NCBI RefSeq assembly: GCF_036227125.1
Contig: NZ_CP109435.1
Span: 2,728,001 to 2,792,000 of the forward strand
Length of the DNA stretch: 64,000 bases
Origin: Streptomyces sp. NBC_01485
GTDB taxonomy: Bacteria > Actinomycetota > Actinomycetes > Streptomycetales > Streptomycetaceae
Direction of reading: 5' to 3'
The notes under the pieces are model-generated. The model was not told where the DNA came from. It ran no database searches and worked only from the letters and a program-made list of their open reading frames with translations. Each line of letters opens with the position of its first letter. Positions within the stretch are counted from its first letter, which is position 1. A program made the position numbers and the translations under genes. Shown in pieces: positions 45,796 through 54,686 of the stretch.

Positions 45796-46968
45796 TCAGG
45801 TGCGGTACGCGTAGTAGTACGCGGTCGGGTACGACGCGACGAGGCTGTCCAGCGACCGGCGGAACGTGTTGTTCGAGTGGTACGTCAGGTACGGCACGCC
45901 GCCGCTCTTGGACGTGACGATCATCGTGTGGTCCTTGGACCCGTCGCGGTCGAAGTCCACCTGGAGGACGTCGCCGACCTCGAGCTGGTAGACGTTGGCG
46001 AGCGGCGTGGTCCGCTTGGAGTTCTGGGCGAACCAGGACCACTCGTTGACGCCGACGAACGAGTCGGACTGGATGTCGGCGTTGCCGAACCACTTGGTGT
46101 AGTCGTAGACATAGCCCGGGACGTGCTTCCAGCCGCCGGCCTTCAGGGACTGGCTGACGAAGTTGGTGCAGTCGCCGCCGGCCGTGTGGCTGTTGTAGTC
46201 CGGGTAGTCCTTGTTGTAGACGTTCCAGTACTTCTCGGCGTAGGTCGCCATCGCCTTGTAGTCGTAGGCGGTGCCCGTCTTCGGGACGGCGGCCGGGTTG
46301 CGGGTGGTCGCCGCGCGCGGGGCGTTCGGCATCGTGTCGTCGGCCGTGGCGGGCGCCTTGACGGGGGCCGGCTTGGAGAGCGTGTTGACCGCGAGACCGC
46401 CCTGGTCGGTGTCGCGGATGCCCGTGAGCTGCCAGTCGCCCCGCTGGTCGGCCTTGAACGTCAGCTCGTGCTTGGCCTGGAACCCGGTGCTCTTCGGCGC
46501 GTCGCCGCGGGCCTGCGCGTAGGTCAGGGTGGTGGTCTCGGTGACATCGGCCTTCGCCGTACGGCCCGTCACGCGCGTGGCGTTCAGGGTGACGGTGGTG
46601 GCGGCCTTGCTGTACTTCTCGCCGGCCTTCGCGAGCGTGTCCTTGCGCTGACCCAGCGAGGACAGGGTGGCGTCCTCGGTGCGGGCCGTGCCGGAGGACA
46701 GCTTGACGTCACCGGAGAAGCCGTTGGTCAGCGGCTTGACACGGTCGCCCTGCGCGCCGGTGACGAGGGCGTCCGTACGGTCGGTGAAGACCGCGTCCGC
46801 CAGCCGTTGGAAGGTGGCCTTGGTCCGCGCGTCGACGGTGGGGTCGTCGACGACCGCGGCACCGGCGGACCAGTTGGGCAGCAGCGCGACTCCGGCGGCG
46901 ACCGAGGTCGCGGCTGCCCCGAGTATCGTGACGCGGCGGCGCGTCCCGCTCAATTTCCTTGACTTCAC
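45796..46968 (-). CDS. Secreted amidase-domain (amidase_6) protein
   Basis: A 390-residue exported protein. A basic start and hydrophobic core (RRRVTILGAAATSVAAGVAL) form the signal. Residues ~40-230 are a secreted sandwich-like domain with Thr-rich strands. The C-terminal amidase_6 domain has Cys in TAGGDCTNFVSQSL and His in DGSKDHTMIVTS, the catalytic pair of this cysteine-type cell-wall amidase group. Substrate may be peptidoglycan stem peptides. It clusters with two other envelope genes. Confidence 0.85.
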   Translation of the reverse strand: MKSRKLSGTRRRVTILGAAATSVAAGVALLPNWSAGAAVVDDPTVDARTKATFQRLADAVFTDRTDALVTGAQGDRVKPLTNGFSGDVKLSSGTARTEDATLSSLGQRKDTLAKAGEKYSKAATTVTLNATRVTGRTAKADVTETTTLTYAQARGDAPKSTGFQAKHELTFKADQRGDWQLTGIRDTDQGGLAVNTLSKPAPVKAPATADDTMPNAPRAATTRNPAAVPKTGTAYDYKAMATYAEKYWNVYNKDYPDYNSHTAGGDCTNFVSQSLKAGGWKHVPGYVYDYTKWFGNADIQSDSFVGVNEWSWFAQNSKRTTPLANVYQLEVGDVLQVDFDRDGSKDHTMIVTSKSGGVPYLTYHSNNTFRRSLDSLVASYPTAYYYAYRT

Positions 46969-47067
46969 TGATGTTTCCCCTCTTGCCCCGGCGGAGGGAT
47001 GCCGGGCACGGGCATCTTTGCATGGCGTGTGCAGCTCGTGTGAAGAGGGCCTACGGTTGAGGTTTGG

Positions 47068-48357
47068 TTACTTCACGACCGTCGACCAGTCCGGATTCTG
47101 GGCCGGATCCAGGGTGCGCAGCGCGGCCAGCGTGGCCGGCGTCTGCACGTCCATCCAGTCGGACAACTCCCTGAAGGACACGCACTTGACGTCCTTCTTG
47201 GTGCACACGTTCTCGATGACCTGGTCGACGGCCTTCATGTAGATGCCGCCGTTCCACTCCTCGAAGTGGTTGCCGATGAACAGCGGGGCCCGGCTGCCGT
47301 AGTACACCCGGTTGAAACCGGCCATGTAGGCGTCGAGGGTCTCCTGTTCCCACTGCGGGTACTTGGCGGGATCGCCCTCGGGCTGGCCGTCGGACTGGTT
47401 GGCCAGGAAGTTGAAGTCCATGGACAGGCCCTGGTACGAACCGCCGTCATAAGGGAGCGCCTGGAGCGGGAAGTTCCAGAGGCCGTTCTTCTTCGTGGGC
47501 CAGATCTGGAAGTCGCCCGCGGAGGACGCGTCGTAGCGCCAGCCGTAGCTCTTGGCGGCCTTCAGGAGGTTCGCCTGGCCCTCCAGGCAGGGCGCCCGGC
47601 CGCCGGTGACCTCCTTCTTGAAGTCGAAGGGCAGCGGGGGTATGTCCTTGTAGCCGGTGTTGGTCTTCCAGTTCTCCACGAACTCGTAGAACTGGTCGAT
47701 CTCGCTCTTCCACTCGTCGACGCTCCAGTAGCCGCCGCCCTTCGCCCCGCAGAAGTGGCCGTTGAAGTGGGTGCCGATCTCGTTGCCCTCCTTCCACGCC
47801 TCGCCGAGCTGCTCCAGCGTGGTGCGGATGTGCTCGTCGGTGGGGAAGCTGATCGCGGACGAGCCCTTGGGGTGCTGCGGCGGGGAGTACAGGTCCTTCT
47901 TGCTCTTGGGCAACAGGTAGATGCCGGTGAGGAAGAACGTCATGTGGGCGTTGTACTTCTCGGCCATCTCGCGGTAGTGCTCGAAGAGGCCGTCGTCGCC
48001 CATCAGCGCGCCGTCCCAGGAGAAGACGACGAACTGGGGCGGTTTCTCACCGGGCTTGAGCGGCACCGGCTTCAACTCCCCCGTCTGCGGGCCGGTGTAC
48101 GAGGTGGAGCCGTCCCCCAGGACGTGCGTCTTGCCGTCCCACTCCGGCTCCTTGGTGGCCGTCGCCGCAGCCTTCTTGCTGTCCCCCTCGGCCGCGGTCG
48201 GCTGGGTGTTGTCCGTGCGGTCGAGCACCAGGTAGCCGACCATCAGAGAGGCGACGACGAGGAGCGCCGCGACCGTCAGGAACCCCGGGTGCGTGGCGGC
48301 GGGGCGGGGCGGTGTTGTTGCCGGGGCCTTGCGGCGGCGGCCCGACGGTGACTTCAT
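47068..48357 (-). CDS. Membrane-anchored polysaccharide deacetylase-like protein
   Basis: A 429-residue protein with one N-terminal helix (FLTVAALLVVASLMVGYLVL) and an extracytoplasmic NodB-type barrel. Motif 1 reads VVFSWDGAL, motif 2 H-x3-H is GTHFNGHFCG, and later PLFIGNHFEEWNGG supplies a histidine. The usual double aspartate of motif 1 (TFDD) is replaced by SWDG, so one of the two catalytic/metal acids is missing. It may deacetylate a polymer with altered metal binding or only bind it. Confidence 0.8.
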   Translation of the reverse strand: MKSPSGRRRKAPATTPPRPAATHPGFLTVAALLVVASLMVGYLVLDRTDNTQPTAAEGDSKKAAATATKEPEWDGKTHVLGDGSTSYTGPQTGELKPVPLKPGEKPPQFVVFSWDGALMGDDGLFEHYREMAEKYNAHMTFFLTGIYLLPKSKKDLYSPPQHPKGSSAISFPTDEHIRTTLEQLGEAWKEGNEIGTHFNGHFCGAKGGGYWSVDEWKSEIDQFYEFVENWKTNTGYKDIPPLPFDFKKEVTGGRAPCLEGQANLLKAAKSYGWRYDASSAGDFQIWPTKKNGLWNFPLQALPYDGGSYQGLSMDFNFLANQSDGQPEGDPAKYPQWEQETLDAYMAGFNRVYYGSRAPLFIGNHFEEWNGGIYMKAVDQVIENVCTKKDVKCVSFRELSDWMDVQTPATLAALRTLDPAQNPDWSTVVK

Positions 48358-48409
48358 GTGCGGATCATTTCTCCGGTTTCGGTGGACGCGGGTGCCCGCG
48401 GTTCGGTGG

Positions 48410-50686
48410 TCAGCCGAGCGGGCTCATGGCACCTGACCAGATGCCGTACGGGACGCTGTCGTCGGTCGTGCCGGCGATGCCCTCCAGAGGAAGCGGTTCG
48501 AGGCTCTTGGTGAGGTCGATGCGGTAGACGACGACCGCCGTGGACACGGCCTTGGCCGTGCCGACGTACCAGGCGGCGGTGTCGCCCTCGGTGGTGCCCT
48601 TCTTCCCGGCCACCAGGCCGAGGGAGCCGGTGCGGGTGGACTCCCGCTGCGAGGACGGCACGTCGCCGGGGTGGGCGGTGCTGAAGGAGTCCGCCAGCGC
48701 GGAGTTGACCTCCTCGGCCACGTCGGCGCCGAACGCGCGCTCGGCGGCCGGCGTCTCCAGGGCGACCTTGGTGCCGTTCTTGGTGATCAGGCGCACCGAG
48801 TACGGCTCGGTGTGCTTGCCGCCCGCGGCGAACGTGGAGTAGCCGCTCGCCATGCGGATCGCGCTGGGCGTGGAGCTGCCCGTGGACAGCGCGGGCACCT
48901 GCGCCCCGAAACTGGAGGGCAGCAGCCCGGACTTCTCGGCGGTGGCGCGCACCATGTCCAGGCCGGTGTCCATGCCGAGCTGCATGAACGGCGTGTTCAC
49001 CGACAGCGCCAGCGCCCGGTGCAGGGAGATCTGCCCGTACGACCGGCCGCCGTCGTTCTCGGCCGCCGCCTTCTTGCCGCTGCGGTCCCAGTACGGCCCC
49101 TCCGGCGTCGTCACCGGCACCAGGTCGTTGCCGTCGTAGAGCGACTGTCCGGTGACCGGTTCGGTGGCCCCGTCGCGGGTCTTGTGGATGCCGTGCTCCA
49201 GACCGGCCGCGTACACGAACGGCAGGAAGGCCGAACCGGCGGGCACCGTCGTCGCGTTGGACTCGTTGTAGCCCTGCGTACGGTGGTCGGGGCCGCCGTA
49301 GACGGCGAGGATCCGCCCGTCCGCGGCCACCGAGGAGGCGCCGTAGTGCGCGGCCGCCGCCTTCTTCGGGTCGTCCTTCAGGGCCTTCTTGCGGGCCTTG
49401 GCGACGGCGTCGGTGAGCTGCGTCTCGCGCTTCTTGTCGAAGGTCGTGTAGATCTGGTAGCCGCCCAGGTCGAAGTCCTTGTCGGAGATGTCCCCGGCCT
49501 TCTTGGCGTACTGGGTGGCGAGTTCGACCAGGTAGTCGCTCTGCTCACCGGTGTCGTACAGCGGGTTCGACTTCAGCGGCTCGGGGAACTTCTTGTAGGT
49601 CGCGCGCTCGGCCTTCGACAGCTTGCCGATGTCGACCATCCGGTCCAGGGTCCACGACCAGCGCTCGACGGCGCGGGCGCGGTTGGCGGAGTTCAGCGTC
49701 GGGTCGTAGAGGCCCGCGCCCTTGAGGAGGGAGGCGAGGAACGCGGCCTCGCTGGCGTTGAGATCGCCGACGTCCTTGCCGTAGTAGGCCTGGGCGGCGC
49801 GCTGGATGCCGTAGGTGCCGCGGCCGAACCAGCTGGTGTTGAGGTAGCCCTCGAGGATGTCGTCCTTGCTCATCTGGTTGTCGAGCTTGAGGGAGATCAT
49901 CGCCTCGGTGAACTTGCGGCTGACCGTCTGGTTCTGGTTCAGGTAGACGTTCTTGACGTACTGCTGGGTGATCGTCGAGCCGCCCTGGGTGTCGCCCTGG
50001 CCGATCGTGCGGAACAGGGCGCGGCTGATGCCCTTGACGGAGATGCCGGGGTCGCTGTAAAAACTCGCGTTCTCCGCGGCGAGCACCGCCCAGCGGACGT
50101 CCTCGGGTATGTCCTTCAGCGGCATCGCCTGCCGCTGCACCCAGCCGGTGCGGGCCATCGGCGTCCCGTCGGCCCAGAAGTACACGTTGTCCTGCTGGGT
50201 GGCGTACGAGTTGATGTTGTCCGGAATGTCGGTGGCCGCGTAGGCGACGACCAGGAGCAGGCTGCTGAGCCCCATGGCCGCGAGGGCGCCGCCGAGCCAC
50301 TGCCGCCAGGAGGGTATCCAGCGCCGCCAGTCGTAGCGGCCCGGGCGCGGGTACTGCGGGCGGAGCTTGCGGGCGTAGGGCGTGACACGAGCAACGTACG
50401 GCGCCAAAGCCCCGGCGAGCGGGGCGAGCGCGGGTCTCAGAACCCCGGAAATTCGGGCAAAAACGGAGGGACGGGGGGCTTTACGGCGGTTTTTCGACGA
50501 ACGCGCTTTCTTTTTGCCGTGCGCCTCATTTACCGCCTCTTCACCCCCCTCGGATATGTCCGGCACGGCCGGAATATCGGACACCCGCAGTTGCATGGTC
50601 TCGTCCGCCCGGAAAGAGGCGGGCACCTTGAACTGCATGGTGGCATCCGGCTCCTGGGGCTCCTCCCCCTGCCCCGCCTGGGTCAC
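48410..50686 (-). CDS. Class A penicillin-binding protein with degenerate transpeptidase
   Basis: A 758-residue bifunctional-type PBP. The N-terminal cytoplasmic part has two TMQ sites (DATMQFKVP, DETMQLRV), then a helix (ALAAMGLSSLLLVVAYAATD). The GT51 domain is complete: VLAAENASFYSD with the catalytic glutamate, QGGSTITQQYVKN and RKFTEAMISLKL. The transpeptidase has SVN (SxN), but SxxK reads S-A-F-L (codon for L at 49223-49225) and the KTG box reads KKGTTEG. The acylation lysine is therefore absent. It should polymerise glycan but not cross-link it. GTG 50686 has GGAGG upstream. Confidence 0.9.
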   Translation of the reverse strand: MTQAGQGEEPQEPDATMQFKVPASFRADETMQLRVSDIPAVPDISEGGEEAVNEAHGKKKARSSKNRRKAPRPSVFARISGVLRPALAPLAGALAPYVARVTPYARKLRPQYPRPGRYDWRRWIPSWRQWLGGALAAMGLSSLLLVVAYAATDIPDNINSYATQQDNVYFWADGTPMARTGWVQRQAMPLKDIPEDVRWAVLAAENASFYSDPGISVKGISRALFRTIGQGDTQGGSTITQQYVKNVYLNQNQTVSRKFTEAMISLKLDNQMSKDDILEGYLNTSWFGRGTYGIQRAAQAYYGKDVGDLNASEAAFLASLLKGAGLYDPTLNSANRARAVERWSWTLDRMVDIGKLSKAERATYKKFPEPLKSNPLYDTGEQSDYLVELATQYAKKAGDISDKDFDLGGYQIYTTFDKKRETQLTDAVAKARKKALKDDPKKAAAAHYGASSVAADGRILAVYGGPDHRTQGYNESNATTVPAGSAFLPFVYAAGLEHGIHKTRDGATEPVTGQSLYDGNDLVPVTTPEGPYWDRSGKKAAAENDGGRSYGQISLHRALALSVNTPFMQLGMDTGLDMVRATAEKSGLLPSSFGAQVPALSTGSSTPSAIRMASGYSTFAAGGKHTEPYSVRLITKNGTKVALETPAAERAFGADVAEEVNSALADSFSTAHPGDVPSSQRESTRTGSLGLVAGKKGTTEGDTAAWYVGTAKAVSTAVVVYRIDLTKSLEPLPLEGIAGTTDDSVPYGIWSGAMSPLG

Positions 50687-50923
50687 GACGCGTCTCCCTC
50701 CGCACTCCGTATTGCTCGCAGGCAGACGTACAGACTGACGAGGGCCTGACATGGTTGCCGTTGACGCGGCCGCACATCTCGAACCCATCCGGCCTCGGGG
50801 TTCAAGACGGCGCTCTCAAATTACCAGCGCCCTTCGCAAATTCTCCACATAAGAAATCGACAGAAGTGAACAGAGGAGAAACCGCTGACACCGTGTCCGA
50901 GCTTAAGGGCCTAGCCTGGGGTC

Positions 50924-51148
50924 ATGCCTCGCTACGAGTACCGCTGCCGGACCTGCGGCGACACCTTCGAACTGTCCCGTCCGATGGCGCAGTCCGCCGA
51001 CCCCGCGGACTGCCCCGCAGGCCATGACGACACCGTCAAACTTCTCTCAACGGTAGCTGTAGGCGGCACCAAGTCCGCCCCCGCACCCGGTTCGGGCGGC
51101 GGGGGCGGAGGCGGTGGCGGCTGCTGCGGGGGCGGCTGCTGCGGCTGA
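50924..51148 (+). CDS. FmdB-family zinc ribbon protein
   Basis: A 74-residue protein: MPRYEYRCRTCGDTFELSRP gives the FmdB-type C-x2-C, with a second Cys in ADCPAGH. The tail is glycine-rich and ends in two C-C pairs (GGCCGGGCCG). The family is often called a putative regulatory protein, with no proven role. A weak promoter region of 130 bp lies between it and the PBP gene. Confidence 0.9.
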   Translation: MPRYEYRCRTCGDTFELSRPMAQSADPADCPAGHDDTVKLLSTVAVGGTKSAPAPGSGGGGGGGGGCCGGGCCG

Positions 51149-51222
51149 CGGGCGCCGAGCGACGGCCGCCGTCAGCCGGCTGACAGGCGACGGGTGACGG
51201 GTGATGACCGCCGGGCGGATTC

Positions 51223-52023
51223 TCAGGAGTTCTTCAGGAACTCCCGCAGGATGCGCTCGCCGGCCAGCACGCCCCGTTCGGGCAGGGCGGTGAGACCGGG
51301 AGCCGTGAACTCGGTGTCGGCCAGTTCGCCGTGCCCGGGGCGCCAGCTCCGGTCGGCGGCCAGCAGCAGGTCGGCGTCGAGCAGGGAGTCGCCCGCGGCC
51401 AGCGTCAGTTCGGCGCCGGTGCGGCGGGCCACCTCGCGCACGGCCGCGCTCTTGGTCAGCGGCTTGGGGACGGCGTACAGCTTGCGGCCCTGCACGGACA
51501 CCGTCCAGCCGCGGTTCTCCGCCCAGGCCGCGAGCTCCTTCACCCACTCCTCGGGCAGCAGTTCGCGCTCCACGACGAGGTAGGCGAACAGGTCCTCGGC
51601 GACGCGCTGCTTGCGCAGCCAGAGCGGGTCCGCCGTCTCGGCCAGGTACTCCTGCACCTCGGCGAGCGGCGCGCACTCGTCGGCCAGCCGCGCCAGCACG
51701 CCCGCGTGCCAGTCCTGGTCGGTCACCCCGTCGACCAGCAGATGGCCGCCGTTCGCGCAGATCGCGAACTTCGGCGGCGGGCCGGGCAGGTTGATGCGCT
51801 GGTACTGCTTGCGGGTGCGGGTCGTCGTCGGCACGAAGACGGCCGTGTCACCGAGGTCGGTGAGCAGCCCCGCCGCCGTCTCGGTCATGAACGACAGCGG
51901 CCTCGCCTCGTGGACCTCCACGCACAGCAGGCGCGGCGCCCGCGCGTCCGGCATGGTCAGCGCCAGGGCGGCCGCCGAGTAGATGAGCGTACGGTCGAGA
52001 TCGCTCGCCACCAGAACCGGCAT
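51223..52023 (-). CDS. HAD phosphatase of the Ter biosynthetic operon
   Basis: A 266-residue HAD-type (Cof/sucrose-phosphatase-like) hydrolase. Motif I is VLVASDLDRTLIYS, motif II lies near VFVPTTTRTRKQYQRI, the lysine in PKPLTKSAAV and motif IV in LAAGDSLLDADLLL. Its ATG shares a base with the stop of the phosphoribosyltransferase gene, so the three genes 55.9-51.2 kb are one operon. Comparative work on Ter loci places such a phosphatase in a pathway for a nucleoside-like metabolite. The phosphatase would act on a phosphoribosylated intermediate. Confidence 0.85.
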   Translation of the reverse strand: MPVLVASDLDRTLIYSAAALALTMPDARAPRLLCVEVHEARPLSFMTETAAGLLTDLGDTAVFVPTTTRTRKQYQRINLPGPPPKFAICANGGHLLVDGVTDQDWHAGVLARLADECAPLAEVQEYLAETADPLWLRKQRVAEDLFAYLVVERELLPEEWVKELAAWAENRGWTVSVQGRKLYAVPKPLTKSAAVREVARRTGAELTLAAGDSLLDADLLLAADRSWRPGHGELADTEFTAPGLTALPERGVLAGERILREFLKNS

Positions 52024-54662
52024 CAGACCGTCACCGCCTTGCCGTCGGCGCCGGTCGCCCCGCGCGTGTACTGGGGGTGGATCAGCCCGACGCAGGTGTA
52101 CGGCAGGTCGCCGACCTCCTCCACCGGGACTCCGCGCTGCTCCGCGAGGAGGCGTACGTGGTCCAGGTCGGCGCCCGCGCCGGCCCGCGCGAGGATCTTC
52201 CAGGGCACCCGGCGCAGCAGCACCCGGGTGGTCTCGCCGACGCCCGGCTTGACCAGGTTCACGTCGTGGATGCCGTACTCCTCGCTGATCCGCTCGACGG
52301 CGGCCCAGCCCTCCCAGCTCGGCGTGCGGTCGCCCGCGAGGAGCTCCTTCACCGCGCCGTCGACGGCGTCCGCGACCTCCGGGAAGCGGGCGGCGACGGC
52401 GTCCAGGAAGGCCACCGAGACGTCCGTGCCGGCGAGCTCGCGGTAGAACTTCGCGCCGTGGAAGTCGTCGGGGCCGACGAGGTCGGCGCGCAGGACGGTC
52501 CGCGAGATGAGCCCCGAGACGGTCGAGTTGAGGCAGGCGGACGGGATCAGGAAGTCCTCCCGGGTGCCGTACGTCCGCACGCACGAGCCCGGGTCGGCCA
52601 GCACCGCGATCTCCGCGTCGAAGCCGGCCGCACCGCCGCCCGCCTCGAACTCCTCGATGGCGGCGGCCAGTTCACGGGTGATCGCGCCCTTGCCGGTCCA
52701 GCCGTCGACGAAGACGACCTCCCGCGGGTCGTGGTGGGCGGCCAGCCAGCGCAGCGCGTTGGCGTCGATGCCCCGGCCGCGCACGATCGACACGGCATAG
52801 TGCGGCAGGTCGAGCCCGTGCCGGTACTGCGCCCAGCGCCGCATCAGCACACCGACCGGGGTGCCGGCGCGGGCCAGCGAGACGAGGACGGGCCGCGGCG
52901 ACCGCTCGGCGAGCACGGCCTCCGTGACGACGCCGGTGGCCTGCGCGATGCGCGCCGCGGAGGTCTCCAGGGCCGCGTGGAACAGCTCCTGGTACTGCTC
53001 GCTCGGCTGGTACTCGACGGGCAGCGACTCGGCGTAGTGCGCGCCGCCGCTCTGGATGGCCTCCTCCCGCTCCTCGGTCGGCGCCTCCAGCGTCACGTCC
53101 GAGAGGTCCTGGAGCAGCCAGCCGACCTCCTCCGGCGGGTACGAGGAGAAGGCGGGGCCGCGGAGCGGTTCGGGCAGCATGGCGGGCCTTTCGGGTACGT
53201 ACAGCGGCTCGGGGACGTACGACGGTACGACCGCGAGGACGACGTGCGGGGTGTGCGCGCCGAGCTGCGCGAGCAGCCCGTCGGGAGCGTGCAGGGCGGC
53301 GGTGTCGGCCACCGAGTCCACGACGGCGACGACGGCGTCGAAGCCGGCGCCCGCGACGTTGTAGGCGTAGCGCTCGCCGGGGCCGTCGGCCGGGTCGTCG
53401 TGCGCGGGGAAAACGATTCGGCTGCGTATCGCGTAGCCGGGGTCGTCGACCGCGAGGACGGGTGAGCGGGTGGTGGTCGAGTACCGCACCTCGGCGGCGA
53501 CGCTCCGCTGGAGTTCCTGGGCGAGGCGGAGGGGGGCGTACATCAGCTCCTCGAAGCCGAGGACGTGCACGCGGCGGGTGCCTGCCGGCAGCGCGGCGGC
53601 GAGTTGTGCCGCCATCTCGGGGAGGGCGCTTTCCAGCCGTATTCGGTGTTGCGGGGTGAAGCCGTGCCGGCCGCCGTCGGGGAGGCGGTCGGGCCAGCCC
53701 AGTTCGACGCGGGTGAGGTGGCCTTGGGGCCGCGTCTGCCGGGTGCGGTCGCCTTCCGGGTGCGGGCCCGTTGTGGCTTGGCGCGCCCACGCGGCGGTAG
53801 CCGCAGATTCAACACAGCCCCGCGCCCCTAGGGGGGTGGCACTCCCGTCGGCTTCGGCGTCACCGGCCTGTTCTGGGGGCGCGGGGAACCGCTCGACCGG
53901 CCCCGACGCAGCCGCGGACGTCTGACGGCCTGTCGCGGCAGCCTCGTACCGCGCCACCAGCTCCTGGCCCTTCTCCAGTACACCCTCCGGGAGGCGTACG
54001 GTCCCCGAGGCCGTCGTGATCAGGTCGACCCTGGCGTTGATCTCGCGGGCGAAGTCCGCCAGGCGGCCCGCGTCGGACGCCGAGCGCATGTCGACCAGGG
54101 CGACGACCACGTACCGGCCTCGTGGGTAGCGCTCGTGGAGGGCGCGGATGGTGTTGAGGACCGTGTTGCCGGTGGAGAACTCGTCGTCGACCAGGACCAG
54201 GGGGCCGTCGCCGACCAGCAGCGTGGGGTCCTCCGGGAGGAGGAGGTGGGACGTGGCGTGGGAGTGGGACTCCTCGAAGCCGCCCGCCGCCGCGACGCCC
54301 GCGACCGGGCGGCGGGTGGAGTGCAGGTACGGGGCGCTGCCGAGGCCGTCGGCGACACAGTGGCCGAGCCCGGTCGCGGTCTCCGCGTAGCCGAGGACGA
54401 CCGCCCGGGCCGCCTCCTGCTCGCCGAGCAGCTCCCGCACCCGGCGCCCGAGGGCGAACCCGTGGCCGTGGACGACGGACGGGGACTGCGGGACGTGCTT
54501 GCCCAGCACGTTGGACACCAGCAGATGCGCCCGCTTGGGGTTGCGCCGCAGGGCCAGCCCCAACAGGTCCGTCAGCGTGCCGTCGTCGCCCACGAGCTCG
54601 ACACCGAGCCGCTCGGCGACCCAACTGCCGGACCAGACCCCGTTGTTCACTGCGTTGTTCAT
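52023..54662 (-). CDS. Phosphoribosyltransferase-TRSP / StiP-type fusion protein
   Basis: An 879-residue fusion typical of Ter loci but usually seen as separate chains. Residues ~1-240 are a PRTase with the PRPP loop LVLVDDEFSTGNT (156-168). Residues ~240-320 are low complexity. Residues ~330-520 resemble the TRSP domain (HVLGFEELMYAPLRLAQELQ). Residues ~545-879 match StiP (PF11202-type), with a second PRPP-like loop VVFVDGWTGKGAIT (~648-661). It would add phosphoribose to an unknown base-like acceptor. AAGGGA precedes ATG 54662. Confidence 0.85.
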   Translation of the reverse strand: MNNAVNNGVWSGSWVAERLGVELVGDDGTLTDLLGLALRRNPKRAHLLVSNVLGKHVPQSPSVVHGHGFALGRRVRELLGEQEAARAVVLGYAETATGLGHCVADGLGSAPYLHSTRRPVAGVAAAGGFEESHSHATSHLLLPEDPTLLVGDGPLVLVDDEFSTGNTVLNTIRALHERYPRGRYVVVALVDMRSASDAGRLADFAREINARVDLITTASGTVRLPEGVLEKGQELVARYEAAATGRQTSAAASGPVERFPAPPEQAGDAEADGSATPLGARGCVESAATAAWARQATTGPHPEGDRTRQTRPQGHLTRVELGWPDRLPDGGRHGFTPQHRIRLESALPEMAAQLAAALPAGTRRVHVLGFEELMYAPLRLAQELQRSVAAEVRYSTTTRSPVLAVDDPGYAIRSRIVFPAHDDPADGPGERYAYNVAGAGFDAVVAVVDSVADTAALHAPDGLLAQLGAHTPHVVLAVVPSYVPEPLYVPERPAMLPEPLRGPAFSSYPPEEVGWLLQDLSDVTLEAPTEEREEAIQSGGAHYAESLPVEYQPSEQYQELFHAALETSAARIAQATGVVTEAVLAERSPRPVLVSLARAGTPVGVLMRRWAQYRHGLDLPHYAVSIVRGRGIDANALRWLAAHHDPREVVFVDGWTGKGAITRELAAAIEEFEAGGGAAGFDAEIAVLADPGSCVRTYGTREDFLIPSACLNSTVSGLISRTVLRADLVGPDDFHGAKFYRELAGTDVSVAFLDAVAARFPEVADAVDGAVKELLAGDRTPSWEGWAAVERISEEYGIHDVNLVKPGVGETTRVLLRRVPWKILARAGAGADLDHVRLLAEQRGVPVEEVGDLPYTCVGLIHPQYTRGATGADGKAVTV

Positions 54663-54686
54663 GCGTCCCTTGGTGGTGAGGTGAGT

